A stretch of 64,000 bases of DNA from Dendrobium chrysotoxum (GCA_019925795.1 CM034298.1:23303556-23367555), one strand, 5' to 3'. Shown: positions 23,116-36,435, numbered from the stretch's first letter. Notes: a model not told the origin generated them from the sequence alone. Translations and numbers: made by a program.

Positions 23116-24220
23116 CTCTCATTAGGTCTTTTGTGAGAGCATCACTACAATGTCAATCAAAGATTAGTTTTGGAACCCAAGTGAGTTTGAGCTCCTCCTT
23201 TGCTTGAATAAATGCGATGAATGCATGTTATGCTGTGATGAATGCAGCTTAGATCTCCATATTATATGTGTCCTATAGTGAATTATGCAATTGCGGGCTA
23301 TGTGACCTAGCATGCCACAAGAGTAACACCTAACACTGAGAAATGGATTTACTAATCTACGGGGGTGATAGTGCCTCTTCCTAGGTTTGGAAGTTACATG
23401 CTTTGATGATTTTGAATGAGATTTTTCAAGTGATGGCGGTTTATGAAATTGAGCAAATATAGGAGGTTTTTCATTATTCTCAAATGCATGAATTTATACA
23501 CTTAAAAATTTATTTTCTTTTTTAAGGCTTGCAATTTTGAATTTCAATGCATGCTCACTACTATCTAGCTCAAATGCAAGTTCTTCTAATTCCTTAAATG
23601 CATTTTCTCGTTCAACATGTGATGATTTCAAGGAATCATGTGTAGTAGTTAATTTAACATGCTTCTTATTTAAGGCATCAAATTTGTCAAGTAGGGACAT
23701 GTGATCTCTATCCAAGTCAGAATGTTCTTTAACTAAACTAGCATGCTCATTTTGCAAAGTATTAAAATTAGTGTTAAGATTAGCATGCATTTTCTTCAAT
23801 TTCTATACAAATTATGAATCTTTTTAGAAATAACTAGCAGTTCATCATAAGAAAGTTGACATACTTCATCTTGATCTGATTGATCAAGATTATCGTTAGT
23901 CATAAGACACAGATTAATTATATCCTCCTCTACTTCTTCTTCTGACTATTCTAAAGCAGAGTCGGTGTAAAAACCTTTTTGTGTCCTCAGTTTGCCTTTC
24001 TTGAATCTTGACATTTTCTCACCCTTCTCCTTGGTTTGATGAGTCTTTACGTTGGGGCAAACAGCTCGGAGATAATCGGGTTTCCTACACTCAAAGTAAA
24101 TTGTGTTGATGCAACTTTAGTATTCTTTGAGCTTTTACCTTTATTCTAGCTGTTTTGATGACGTCAATGCTTTCTATTCAAAAAATTCTTGAACTGAAGA
24201 GTTATCAAGGCTATGTCGTC
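23116..24220 (-). pseudogene. Outer SIRE-like Copia element: C-terminal part of gag
   Basis: On the minus strand this continues the gag frame broken at 43543 by the 19.3-kb insertion (ALITLQFKNFL immediately after the junction fits SIRE gag). Next comes a decayed CCHC-like knuckle near 24100-24050 whose first Cys reads Tyr, then a long heptad-like coiled coil (open at 23799-23494, for example LVKEHSDLDRDHMSLLDKF). An intact CCHC knuckle follows, CYSCGMLGHIARNC at 23328-23287, then WVPK near 23175. Gag packages element RNA into particles; the knuckles bind nucleic acid and the coiled coil would mediate assembly. At least two stops lie between domains. Confidence 0.85.
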
Positions 24221-27200
24221 TGTGGGTCTCCGAAAGGATTCTACTAGCGGGAAACAAAAGGTAAAGGGTACGATCACACTATCCTGTAAGATAAAATGGT
24301 CGTAGGCCTTTACACTATACACAAGTAGGCCAATGGAAGAGCAGATTGGATCATACATATGATTAGCCATAGAGGATAGTGGCTTTCACCTACGTACCTC
24401 GATGGATAATAATATATATGACCCAAAATGTCACGAGATTCCCCCCATTCGATACATCAGCTCGAATGGGATTTATTTGATGTGGGGTTTGATTTCCCAC
24501 AGGCACAAGACCTTGTGGTTAATTACATCTTAGGCATTAGCCTAAGAAAACTCTCGATTAAGGATGATGTATTATTCTCTTCTTAACTTGGTGCACAGAG
24601 AAAGTTCCTAAGTTATATTCCAAAGGTGATAAACTCTTCTCTTTATCCTTAGTGATGATTAAATATTTTCAAATTTATAAAGATATGATTAAAATTTTAA
24701 GTTTAAAAAAGATTAAATTTTCTATCCTAGGAGAAATGACAGACTCAGAATTCCTCAGAAATGAAAAGAGACACACTAAGGGGTATACAATATGGGCTAA
24801 TGCTTGCCTAGAGTGAGCTGCCAGCTAACATCCTAAACACAATCAATCTCCCTATATGTATGCAACATAAAAAGGCTCTATCCTAAGGAATCAAGGATTT
24901 TTAGTTCAGAGGTTTAAATCAAGGACTCTGTAATATGCAAATAGATCTATCTAGCGTCATATATGATGCATAAAATAGATGCATAAATAAAAAAAATCTG
25001 GGTCAGCTGAAAGATAAGGTGGCCAAGCTCCACAACAACATGCTTGGATTTCTACACCTATGAATGAAGCAGGCTTAAATGTGACTATTTGTTATCCTCT
25101 AACTACAAATATATACTATAGAATTCTAGAAGAGAATATCTTCCAAAGAAGGAAGGATTATCTTTTGGAGCCCTATACGTATGTATAAATAATCACATTT
25201 AACCTTTTATAAGTCTTTGAGACTAAAATATGCATAAATGCGATAAACACTTTACATGAAGTCCTAGATACATTCTACATTGAATCTTCACTTTTACATG
25301 CATCCTAGGTATATTCTTCTTTGAATCTCTTTTTTTTTTACAAGCAGCCTAGATACATTCTACTTTGACATTTGCACCTGAGAAATAATAATATGATGCA
25401 TGCATGTAGATAGGGTGCACTGTGAAGTAAAGTGTATAAAGATACACACGTGACATCCAGAGTATAAAAAGTAAATAAACACACCAAGGATACCCTCCAG
25501 GCAAGGTACCCACATCACACATAAATAAAAAACCATCCTAACGGTGCCCACTTTACGTGGGAAAGCAGCGATGCAAATGACAAAATAGGTGGCCTATACT
25601 ACAGGCCTAAAATGACCCTTATGGACTTTAGGGCTCATATAAGGTGGGGGTTATCATACCCAAAATAGAAAAAGGGAACATCCTAACGGTGCCCACTTTG
25701 TGTGGAAAAATTGCTATGCATATGGCACAAGTAGGTGGGCCTTCACTACAGGCCTAAGGTGACCATAAGGGTCTCTAGGGCTCACAGAAGGGGGCAAGCC
25801 TTGACCCATAAGGCCAAGGCTTAGTTAGTGCATTAACCTATGCCCAGCTAACTAAACATTCTTGAATATATATTAAATTAAAAGCAGTTAACAAAGTGTG
25901 TGTGATGTGTAACAATTTTGACATATAATTAGAGATTTTTATAAGGTTGTAGAAATTATACCTAACCACGGCGTGCCCTCTCAAGAGATCCCAAGCAAAT
26001 GCTTGCATTGATCTGCCTATGCATGATACATTGTACCTCGCAAATAATAGAGCAAGAGCAAGCATAGGGTGACCGTAGATGCTATTCAATAAGTAATGCA
26101 GATAAATAAAAATTTAACTAGTAAGCAATCCAACATTCCAATTCATCTAATATATACATGCTACTATCAGAATATAAAGCAATGTGTGAGTTTATAGCAT
26201 ATGGCGCAAAGAGAGACTATGTATGAATCATATGAAAATCTAACAACCACCAAATATAGAAGCTTGCTATTGCAGAACATAGGAAGGAAGACATACATGG
26301 AACCTATGAAAGCTTACTGATAATTGTATCAACCTTTCTACGATGAAATCTCAAGTATACATGTGAAATTGATCAATCAGTTTACAAGTTCCATATAAAA
26401 CTAAATATTCACATATCCTCCAAACTCAATCTTAAAAATGAGGACTGATGTAACATGTATAGCGAGATTTAACACGATAAATAACTAACAATCACATGAT
26501 TTGATTACATATAAAATAATTATCATTTACACTACATGTTTTATTTTAACATAAGGCTCTAACGAGAAAAGAAAAAAGAAATAAGTTCTAAGAAAAGTAT
26601 GTAAGCATCTCATTGTTAGCCATGTTTCTTTCAAAGCCAAACATGCCTTCGACGCATCCTTCATTCCCATTTGACGTTTAAGGAAAATACAAATAAGAGG
26701 AAGGAAGTTTTGATGCTATTTATTGTCCCCACATTTCAAGAAAGCACTCGAAATATTCGATACAATCACTCACATTACTTCCCACATAAAACATAAAGTA
26801 GAAAAAAAGAAACAAATCTTGAAACCCAAAACCAAAATAAGTTCTTCCACCCAAACCTAAACATGCTTTCAACCTATCTCTCTCTTTTTTTTTAACTTAT
26901 CTTTAGGATCAAATACAAATAAAATAAAGAAACTCATCCATGAAAAGAGAACTAAGAGAGCCTTCTAAAAATCAAGTTTTTTTTTTCAAAAGCAAAATCA
27001 TTCGTAAAATCCACAATCCCCAGAACAACTTACCGGATCATCCAAACTAAGCAACACATAAAACTTTCCTGCAAGAAATCCTCTATGACCTCTTTTCGAC
27101 GAGAAAATAAATATCTTCGACATGGGTTGAATTCATGAAAACTTTTCAACAAAATTACTAACGCAACTTTACATAGAATTCAAACAAGTGGAGAAGAAAG

Positions 27201-28129
27201 CCAGACTCGAGAAAGCATGAAAGCACTTCGAAATCCATTAACTCTTTATGACTAAGTATGCTCCCAACATTTAAAAGAAACACTCCAAATAACTACACTA
27301 CTACTCATGCAAGGAGACATCTTAATATAACACACTTCTCTCCCAAAAGTATTCATAGCCACAAGCAACTAAAGGAGCATAGAGGGGATGATTTTGAAAA
27401 TCACAAAAGAAAACATATGTGAAAATACCTCTCATACTTCCAACAAAACGATCATAACGGGATCATACACATTTGAGGATATGAAACAATATCTATTTAT
27501 GCCAAGCAATAAAATAACCAATTTAGATAAAAGCTTGAAATTCGATATTCCTATCAAATATGCAATCACAAGAAGAATGATTTGATGCCGACTTACTCTC
27601 CAAAATTCAAGAAATATTTCAATATAATTGTTAACATGCTTCTCACATAAAGCTCCAACGACTAAAGAAGAATCTATATTCCAACCCAACATAAAGCACA
27701 AATCCCATTTCAAGGAGGTAAAATTTCTCCTAGACCAAACGACAAGCCAACTGAAAGTTCGATAGGGATGTTATGCCCTGATGAATTAGTCTCGAGGCTA
27801 ACCAAGAGAGGGGGGGGGGCTAAATTGGTTATTTAAAAATTCGTAAGCAACAGGAACAATCTTTTTGATGATTTGCAGCGGAAATAAGAAAACACATAAG
27901 CGAAAAGATCAACCACAGATTTCACCCAAGAAGATAACAACAGAAAACTAAGGTGTAAAAAATAATCAGAAAGAACACACCAGATTTTATAGTGGTTCGG
28001 TCAACTTGACCTACGTCCACTCCTCGGAGCCTCTCCTCCGGGTATTGCACTAACACAAAAGTGACTCTCCTTTTGCTCCCACAGCAAGGTGGAGAAGCCC
28101 GTACAAAACTCCTTTCCACCAACCCGGTG

Positions 28130-28262
28130 AGACAGAGAACCTGAACTCCTTTTGCTTCCTCCTGTAGCGGGCAGAGAACCCAAACTTCTTTCGCTTCCTC
28201 CTGAAGCAGGCAGAGAACCTGAACTCATTTCGCTTTTTCCTGAAGCGGGCAGAGAACCCGGA
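28130..28262. repeat. 39-bp tandem repeat, three to four units
   Basis: GCAGAGAACC recurs at 28171, 28210 and 28249, with a diverged unit before. Because 39 is a multiple of three, all frames of the minus strand stay open, producing a spurious Gly/Ser/Pro-rich ORF. Confidence 0.8.
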
Positions 28263-28479
28263 TCTTCTTGCGAACTATCCTCCCACAGAGAACACCAATA
28301 GTACGAGAGACGATGAATGGAGAAGATGACTCTGATCCTTGCTTGGAGAAACCTTTGTGAATCCCTCACAAACTCCCCCTCACAAGATCCTCTCTCCCTC
28401 TCCCAAACTCTCTCTCTCTCTCTAGGGTTTCTCTGTAAAGAAAAGTGGAAAAAAATTTTCTTGTTGGAAGAAAAAGATC

Positions 28480-28486
28480 TTTTATA
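28480..28486 (-). promoter_or_regulatory. TATA box of the solo LTR
   Basis: TATAAAA in CTCCTATAAAAGATC on the minus strand, a near-consensus plant TATA box. The palindrome array starts 43 bp upstream (28529), the same geometry as in the LTR at 4903-6874. Confidence 0.6.
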
Positions 28487-28528
28487 GGAGGGCTCAAAAT
28501 TTACCCTAAAACTCAACTGGTCGGCCAA

Positions 28529-29165
28529 TATCGTCCAGGACAATCGGTTTAAAATCACCTGTTTCAGCCAAGACGATCTGGCTCTTCTGGATGATCAATT
28601 GAAAAAATTATTCAGATCATCCCGTATGATTCTGCGATCATCCGGGATGATTAGTGTAAATTCAAGAATTTCATCCAGAAGACCACTCTGGTCGTCTAGA
28701 GGAACTTGTGCTGGACGACCTAAAAATGACTTGATCGTCCAGGATGATATCATTATCGTCCTGTACGATTAGTTCAAAAAGTGCCAAAATCATCCTGATC
28801 ACCGCTCTGGACGTACAGTTGAAACACACTGGACGATCATAATCATCCTGGATGATATGATCGTATCAATTAAATATTAATTTCTTTCCTTAATCACCAG
28901 ACTAATTTAGGCATGATTGTATTGGATCATCTAGGATGATACACGTATCATCTGGGACGATCAGATCAAATCACTAAAAATAAAAACTTGCCTAACTTGA
29001 TCTGGCTGTTGAGAATTTCTGATTTGAGCCTTTCGTCCAGTACGATGGATGGATCATCCAGGATGATCAGCTTAATCAGACAAACTTAAGTTGGTCGCCC
29101 TCATTAGGGTTTCTATTTTCGCTTGATCGTCCAGGACGATGTGAATATCATCCAGGATGATCTGA
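28529..29165 (-). promoter_or_regulatory. Palindrome-pair array of the solo LTR (GTCC/GGAC and ATCC/GGAT versions)
   Basis: Here the 15-mers are mostly ATCGTCCAGGACGAT and ATCATCCAGGATGAT types. Paired centres: 28623/28644, 28741/28762, 28933/28954, 29039/29060 and 29133/29154, each 21 bp apart. Compared with the GTAC version, both arms have changed together, so the dyad is preserved though the core word is not. Confidence 0.75.
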
Positions 29166-31017
29166 ATAAAAAATTGAATAGAAACTCTAATTCACTCAAG
29201 CTCTCCCCCTGAGTGTTTGTGTGCAACGTTACTTAGCTAGGGGATAAATTACATTACATTTTACTCAAGAAAAGGGAAACATTACATTTAGGCACACTTG
29301 GACCCGATCTTGAGTTGGCTTGAGTTGCTTTTAATCTTTTGTGCCTGAAATGGGTTAGCCAAGCAAAACGGAATACAAACATGTTTGTCATCATCAAAAT
29401 TGTACTTTTTGAAACCAAATTTGCAACACCAACAACTTGTTTGATCTTGAAACTCAACCAAAATGTGATTATAAGAAAGAAATATGACATAAACTTGCTC
29501 TCCAAAGTTCAAGAGGTGCTTTAACCAATCATGAAGTAAATCACAAAACTCTCCAACATGAAGCAACATGAACACTTCCTTACACAATGCTCATCGTAAA
29601 GCTTTCCAATCATGAGACAACTCATAAGTATTTCCAATATAAAATAAATTATAGCATCTTTCATCCCAATGATAATTCATAAGGCTCTCCAACACAATTA
29701 TGAGGAAGAAGTTTTGATGCCATTTGTTATTTCCAAACATCAAGAAAATAATCCAACTCTTCAACACAATTGCTACCATTACTCTTGCATAAAACCCAAA
29801 CAAGTTCTTCCATTCTAAATCCATAAATGCTTTCAACCCATATTTTTTTAACATCACCATTCAGAATCAGACGTGAATAAGAGAAAGAAAATTCATTCAT
29901 GAAAGTTTGTTTCACTTTAAAGGGGCTTAATGAACCTTCAAAAATAAAGTTTCCAAGGGCAAAGCCATCCATAAACTTCCAATCCTCGAAACAACTCATA
30001 GGACCTTAAAGCAAAGCAACTCGTAAAATCCCCTCACATGAAATCCACTACAACCGTTTCCAATACAAAACAAATATTTTTAACGTGAGAAAAAATCATA
30101 AAAATTTTCCAACAATAAAGTTTTGTAAAGCCTTCCATTATAAAACATTCACAAAATATGTCATAAAGCTTCTCAATGCAAAACACTTCACAATGCTTTT
30201 CGTAAAGCTTTCACCAACCATCCATAAAAACTATATGAATCAAATCGTGTAAATGCTTTTGTACATAGTCTCCACCCATTTCACTAGGAACTTTCGGATG
30301 AAGGAGGATATCATTAGAACATAGCCTTTTAAATGGGTTTGCTAGAATATAACCATGGCATTTTGACTCAACCTGCCCAACACAATCTACCTAAAGCATG
30401 ATCATCCATAACTCAAAATATCATGCATATCATTGTCCAACAACTACAAAGCATGGTTACTTCTCACAATTAATAATGATGTAACACTTTCTATAAAATA
30501 ACATGGTTATAACTATCTCCATCAAACATTGAAACAAGATGAGAAATTGCCAACATTCACTTCTAATAAGATGCATATAGGAAAGTTAGAGAACAAATTA
30601 ACTTTCTATAAGAATAACTTGAGATCTAGTTTCAATCATTCACAAGGTTTATATCACTATCTAAAACTTCCCAAGTATTATTTTCTTTGCGGAGACAAAG
30701 TACTTGGCATCCATGTAGAGTTTTGACGTGAGTAGCCCCATTATAGTGTATCTTTTCTTTCAAGGGCATTTCATCAAACAACGAAAGTGCAACACTATAA
30801 AGCTATAGGAAATGAGCACATAGGAAGATCATGCCATACAAAAACCTTTACAACATATGTGAACAAACCAAAGATAACTAAATAATCAAATTCCTTCACA
30901 AAGAAATCATCCATGATAAGCATATGTTTACAACCATTCTACAGAGAAATGGATGGAATAACAAAACTCTCATAACGCATATTATATGACATTCATACAT
31001 AAAATGCCTTCACTTAA

Positions 31018-31170
31018 TGAGAAAACTTTAAGAGAAATAAGAAGAGAAAGAGTGGGAGAAAGAAGGAAGTTGGGGAAGAGAAAAAGAGAAATCTAAAGGA
31101 AGAAGAAGAAGATGCAAGGAGAAGAAGATAAGTTGGAGGAAGAATAAGAAGGTAGAGGAAGTAGTTACCT
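31018..31170. repeat. Purine-rich tract in LTR A
   Basis: About 150 bp almost entirely A and G on the plus strand (GAAGAAG, GAGAAAGA words), with a counterpart in LTR B at about 42541-42695. Could form triplex DNA or bind GAGA-type proteins; role unknown. Confidence 0.7.
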
Positions 31171-32159
31171 GCTTACTGAAAGGAGGAGATCGACAATTAG
31201 GGTAGATACCGAGCTGGCGTCGGATGTGTGAAACAGCAAGAGAGACGGAGAGGGAGGGGCTTCGGCCTCCTGGGGGGTGCAAAATAGTAAGGGAGACGGA
31301 GAAGGAGGGGTTTTGGCTAAGCTGAGGTCATGCGAACCAGAGGAGATCGGGAGAAGAACTTCAGTTTTTCCTTGCTTGCGAGAGAAGGACGGGAGCTGCT
31401 TGGCTGGCTTGGCGTCGGGTATTCTTCAGCAAACCGAGAGAGCTAGGGCAAGGGAGGATCCAATTGGGGGAGGCGGAAGTCTAGAGAGAAAATGAGACGG
31501 AAAGGGAAAGGGGTCGCATGAGGTCCAGTTCCTGTCCGTCTGGGCTGCAAAACTTGGATCTCTATCCCTTGGGTAAAACTTCATCCAAGACCACTATCGC
31601 GCCTCCGCCTCAAAAAAAATGGTATCACCCTGCTTAAACCTCCGCTAAAGGTAATCCGAGAAGATCCTGAAATGAGGAGTCACGTGACTGGGTCCTCTGG
31701 CCACGACAGGTTTCGCAGCTCTGTGAAATTAGGACCATTGGACCTAACTACCCGATCTAGAATTGGATTCAAATTTATTTAAAAAAGTAAATGGATTTTT
31801 AATTAGAATTAGATTAAACTCGTTAAGATTAAACTAAGCTTAAATCAAAACCAATTTGGCTCAATTCAGGTTAGCTCGGGCTCGACTCGACCAAATTAAC
31901 TCATTAGAAACAAACTCGAATTGATGCTGATTCGGATCGAATTGAGCTTGACGAGGCTTGATCAACTCGATCAAATGCGCCCGAGGGCAAATCAAGATAA
32001 AATAAAATGAGGTTAACAAACACAACACCAACAGGTGTGGCGAACGACAAGTGAACCGTACATGTTGGCATTGACCTCCCTATCTCTATGGAGATGCAAT
32101 CCTAGACTCACTAGGAAGACGCAACCCTAGACTCACTAGGAAGTCGCGACCCTACAACC

Positions 32160-33020
32160 AACTAATTGGAAGATTTGAAAAACATACAATTATACAATAA
32201 TCATACAATAAATATCCCACCATGCTATGATCACAAAATCACACAATGCTTATGCAACCATGCATCAATCACATAATCATGCAATCAAATAATCGTACCA
32301 CAAAATCACAACATTATATAATTAGAGTAACATCACATAACCACGCTACATTCAACTAATCATATAGCAATAATTTAGCTATACCTCAATCATGTGATCA
32401 CATAGTAACCACACAACCATATGATAAATATGCAATAATCATCTAATCATATCAAATCACATGCTAGCAAGTAAGTGATCATGCAATAATCACACAACAA
32501 TCATAAAACTATGCAATGATCACACACGTATACAACAATCAGTTAGTCATGTAATGATCAAATAACAACCACCTAATCAAGCAATGATCAAGTAATCATA
32601 TAACAATAAATCAATCATATAATGATCACAAAAACATGTAGCAGTCTTTTAATCATGCAATGCTCACCTAATCATTTAATAATACACCAATCATGTAATA
32701 ATCATAATGTTATACAACAATCATCCAATCATATAGTAATCATCAAATCATGTCATAATCACGTGACCATGTAATAATCACACAATCACGTAATAATCAT
32801 CTAGTCATATAATGACCATACAATCATTTCATAATCACGCAAGCTTACAAAAGTCAATCAATCATGCCGTGATCATATGGTAATGACATAATCGCACAAG
32901 CATACAATAAGCAATCCAATATATAATGATCATCCCACAGTCACACAATTATGCAATGGTCACACACTCATTCAATCAACCAAGCAGACAAGCAATGCTC
33001 ACATAATCATGCAAGCATGG
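32160..33020. repeat. Degenerate short-period repeat (AATCATGCAATAATCACA-like)
   Basis: Irregular units of roughly 8-20 bases, all variations on AATCAT and ATCACACAA; composition is strikingly G-poor on the plus strand. No fixed period could be measured by eye. Confidence 0.7.
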
Positions 33021-33389
33021 TGGGATAGAAGAGAGAAAGAAATCCAACGTTTGCCTGACCAGATCAAAATGGCAAACAAGGACTACTCGAAACTCATATG
33101 ACTGGATCGAAATAGTCAGAAAGAGCAAGCAAAATAACTTAATAACCACTAAGGAAGTGAACAACCGCTCAGAAAATCAACAAGCACTGGGCAAACTCAA
33201 CAACCACTCAGCTGGAGGTCGAGGATGAGAAAGGACAAGAGACACTCGACGATTACTCAGGATAGAATACATATCTAAGATGGAGCCAAGAAAGAGTTCA
33301 ACATAAATTTCAAAATCATAGCAAATAGTAAAGACTAACAATCAAAGGAAAGCAAGGAGAAAGAATAATCAAAGATAAATAAAGAAATC

Positions 33390-34830
33390 ATCTATATGCC
33401 TGACCACATTGCAACAGCAGAGTAAAGAAAGGAGAAGGGGGTCCCACATCTACTCGACCATATTCGCAACAGAGAATAGGGACAACTCAATGCTCGCTTG
33501 ACCGTATTCGAAACAACGAAACAAAGAGTAGAAAGGAAGGTTGTTTCACATTTGTCTCACCACATCATAACGGCGAATGAGAATGGCTCAATATCCACCT
33601 GACCATATTCGCAACAATGAATAAAGAGCCCTCCTGAAGTCTAATGTCCACCTGACCATATTCAAAATGGTGAGACAAAAGAGAGAAATGATCCAACATC
33701 CACCTAACCATATCTGCAACTATGGATGAGGATGACCTAATGTTCACCTGACCATATTTAAAATGGCTAAACAAAGGGTCAAGGAAGAGGGGGAATTCAA
33801 CATTTGCCTGACCATATTCGCAACAGTGAATGAGAATAGCCCAATATCCACATGATTATATTTGCAACAGTAAATAAAGAGCTGCTCGATACCCACCTGA
33901 TCATATTTGAACAGGTGAATAAAGAGCTTCCCCAAGTCTAATGTCCGCTTGACCATATTCGCAATAGCGGGAAAAAAGAGAAAGTCCAACATTCACCTGA
34001 CCGTATTCGAAACGGTGAATGGGGACGACACGATATTTGCTTGACCTTATTTGAAATGGCAAAACAAAGAGTCACTAGAAACTCAACAACCCCCAAGCAG
34101 GAAATAAAAATAGGGGGAATGAAGAGGTGGTGAAGTATGCCTCTCAGGGACTCTATTAGGCACCCAACCAGAAGAGGGGAGTTCAACATTCGCCTGACCA
34201 TATTCATAATGGCGAATGAGAATGGCTCAATATCCACCTGACCCTATTCGCAACAGTGAATAGAGAGCCCTCCCACAGTCTAATGTCCACCTGACCATAT
34301 TCATAATGGTGGTATAAAAGAGAAAAGTCCAACATTCACTTGACCATATTCACAACAGTTAATGAGAACAGCTTAATACCCACCTGATCATATTCGCAAC
34401 AGAGAATAAAGAGCTTCCCCAAAGTTTAATGCCCACCTGACCATATTTGCAACAGCAGAGCAAAAGAGAAAGAAGAGTCCAACATTCACCTGACCATATT
34501 CTCAACAGTGAACGAGGATAACTCAATGTTCTCCTGACCATATTCACAATAGCGAGACAAAGAGCAGAGAGAAAGGGCGGTTTAACATTCACCTGACCAT
34601 ATTCGCAATAGCGAATGAGAACAGCTGAATATCCACCTAACCATATTTGCAACAGCGAATAAAGAGCTCCCCAAAATTCTAATGCCTGCCTGACCACATT
34701 CGCAACAGCAGAGCAAAAGAAAAAGAAAAGTCCAACATTCACCTAACCACATTCGCAATAGTGAATGAGGACAACCCGATATTCACCTGACCATATTCAA
34801 AACGGCAAAACAAAAATTAACAGGAGTGAC
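33390..34830. repeat. Tandem block of CACCTGACCATATTCGC units (44-60 bp)
   Basis: About 27 imperfect units. Starts of successive units in the sample 33596, 33649, 33701, 33745, 33805, 33849 and 33893 give spacings of 44-60 bp. Units alternate among a few types (CCAACATTCACC, CTCAATATCCACC, CTAATGTCCACC), suggesting a higher-order period of about 200 bp. Minus-strand ORFs across it are repeat translations, not genes. Confidence 0.8.
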
Positions 34831-35049
34831 AAAAGGGACTTCCTGAACAAAGGAATCCCAAAAGTAACATCGAAGGGAAAATACCCCGTAGGGTCTGTCC
34901 GTAGAGGAGCACTTATATGGAAAGAAGATGAATGCTCTTATGCAAAATCAAGGTAAAGCTATCATGACACCAATATGAGAAAGAATATAACAGAACAATC
35001 ACACATAGAAAGATCCAAGGGAATAAACCTAACTGAGAAATGGAATTAG

Positions 35050-35495
35050 GACTTGAATGGGAGAGTGACACCCAAACAAGTGAACTAAAATAATAACTTG
35101 AATGGGATAGTGGCTCCCAAATAAGTGAACAAAGAAACTCAACAACTTGAATGGGATAGTGGATCCCAAATAAGTAGACAAACTTAGCAGCTTGAATGGG
35201 ATAGTGACTCCCAAATAAGTGGACCACCTCAAAAGCTTGAATGGGATAGTGGCTCTCAAACAAGTGGACAACCTCAAAAGATTGAATGGGATAGTGACTC
35301 CCAAACAAGTGAATAAAACTCAACAAATTGAATGGGATAGTGACTCCCAAACAAGTAAATAAAATCAACAACTTGAGTGGGATAGTAGTTCCCAAACAAG
35401 TGAACAAAGTCAACAACTTGAATGAAAGAGTAGCTCCCAAATAAGTGAACAAACTCAACAACTCGAATGGGAGAGTGACTCCCAAATAAGAAATG
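35050..35495. repeat. 45-bp tandem array, about ten units
   Basis: Units of CTTGAATGGGATAGTGACTC followed by CCAAATAAGTGAACAA and a short spacer. Starts at 35051, 35096, 35145, 35190, 35235, 35280, 35326, 35371, 35416 and 35461. The length of 15 codons keeps minus-strand frames open and produces the 215-codon ORF at 34913-35560, which I do not regard as a gene. Confidence 0.9.
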
Positions 35496-35769
35496 GCGGC
35501 ATATAGGATATCAAGAGAATAAATGCATGCCAAATGGTCATTTCTAAGCAAAATAACCATAACTTAAAATGACCAGGATTCAAAAGATAAAAAGAGTGCA
35601 ATCAGGGAAAGGATCACATCAGCCCATAATAATAAGATATAATTAAATATTGGGGTCCAAAAATTTTCATGCATGAACTTTCAAAAGAATGAGATGAATA
35701 TTTAAACATACTCAATAGTGGAGACACTAAAAGATGTTAAATACTCATCAATTAATTAAGGTAAGTTTG

Positions 35770-35771
<2 letters not shown>

Positions 35772-35806
<35 letters not shown>
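35772..35806. repeat. TA dinucleotide microsatellite
   Basis: About 17 uninterrupted TA units. Confidence 0.95.
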
Positions 35807-35809
<3 letters not shown>

Positions 35810-36284
35810 ATGGTGGAAATCTAATCAAAGAGTGGGATGATTATTTTTTTTGAATGAAAAATTTATCTCTTAATTATTTTGGCCCAGTCAAAATGACATA
35901 TGGGACCAAATTTAAAAATTCAGTAGGAAGTAGGTTGACTCAATCTAAACCTAAAAAGGTTAGGGATTTAAAACTTGCTAACCCAAGTCAAGCTCCCTAC
36001 AAGCTAAACTGGGCTCTCTCCCTCAGATATGATTTTTTTTGAATTGAAATTTAACTCAAAAGAGATTTAAATTAGAGAAAAAAATTGAATCTTCTTCAAT
36101 CTTCTTGCATGAAAAATATTTTAATATCTAATAGAATATCAATGCATAATAATGAATCTGAAATCATGATTTTTAAACTCAAGTATCAAAAGTATCAAAA
36201 GACACATGAGTTTTCTGAGATTTAAAGATTTACAAGAAAGGGAAGTCATTTACTTATTCATTTTAGGCTCATTTTATGTCTTTT

Positions 36285-36435
36285 TCTTAATTTTGATGCA
36301 CTTTATACATCCTTTGATTATTTGATACACTTTGTGCATCTTTCATTTTTGGCGCACTTTGAGCATCTTTTCATTTTTGGTACACTTTGCACATCTTTTT
36401 ATTTTTGGCGCACTTTGCGCATCTTTTCATTTTTG
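36285..36435. repeat. 28-30-bp tandem array
   Basis: GGCGCACTTTGCGCATCTTT and variants (GATACACTTTGTGCATC, GGTACACTTTGCACATC) at about 36321, 36351, 36379 and 36408, with a diverged unit before. Several units contain the dyad TGCGCA or GGCGC words. Confidence 0.8.

Larger units (their letters stand above)
27752..29428 (-). mobile_element. Solo SIRE-like Copia LTR (1677 bp) with CCAAC target duplication
   Basis: On the minus strand it starts TGTTGCAAATTTGG and ends TATCGAACTTTCA, matching the ends of the LTR at 44355-46198. It is flanked by CCAAC at 27747-27751 and 29429-29433. LTR B holds the unoccupied site, with a single CCAAC in GACAAGCCAACAACTTG (40944-40960). So the insertion followed the arrival of the large element, and internal sequence was then lost by LTR-LTR recombination. 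Contents on the minus strand: palindrome array, TATA box, a 39-bp tandem repeat and the conserved ACCACTATAAAATC phrase (about 27980-27995). The 185-codon ORF within it is a product of the 39-bp repeat. Confidence 0.95.
24221..32018 (-). repeat. LTR A of the large element (7.8 kb, of which 1.68 kb is a later insertion)
   Basis: Matches 37433-43542 over its whole length apart from the solo LTR at 27752-29428; without it and the duplicated CCAAC it is 6116 bp against 6110. Sample stretches differ at roughly 1-5 positions per 100 bp. Includes a purine-rich tract of about 150 bp (31018-31170) and a GC-richer section (31180-31760). All ORFs are short, and those present in both LTRs (for example 25360-25551 and 38574-38765, identical in translation) reflect recent copying, not constraint. 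Confidence 0.9.

Noticed and set aside
28001..28558. A 185-codon minus-strand ORF with Gly-Ser-Leu-Pro repeats
   Set aside because: It lies inside a solo LTR, overlaps its TATA box and leader, and owes its length to a 39-bp tandem repeat.
35050..35495. Regular 45-bp units considered as a CRISPR array
   Set aside because: Units are contiguous with no unique spacers, the context is a plant retrotransposon, and no cas-like gene exists.
34913..35560. A 215-codon minus-strand ORF, hydrophobic and repetitive
   Set aside because: It lies over a 45-bp tandem array; the unit length is a multiple of three and free of stops in this frame, so the ORF is an expected by-product.
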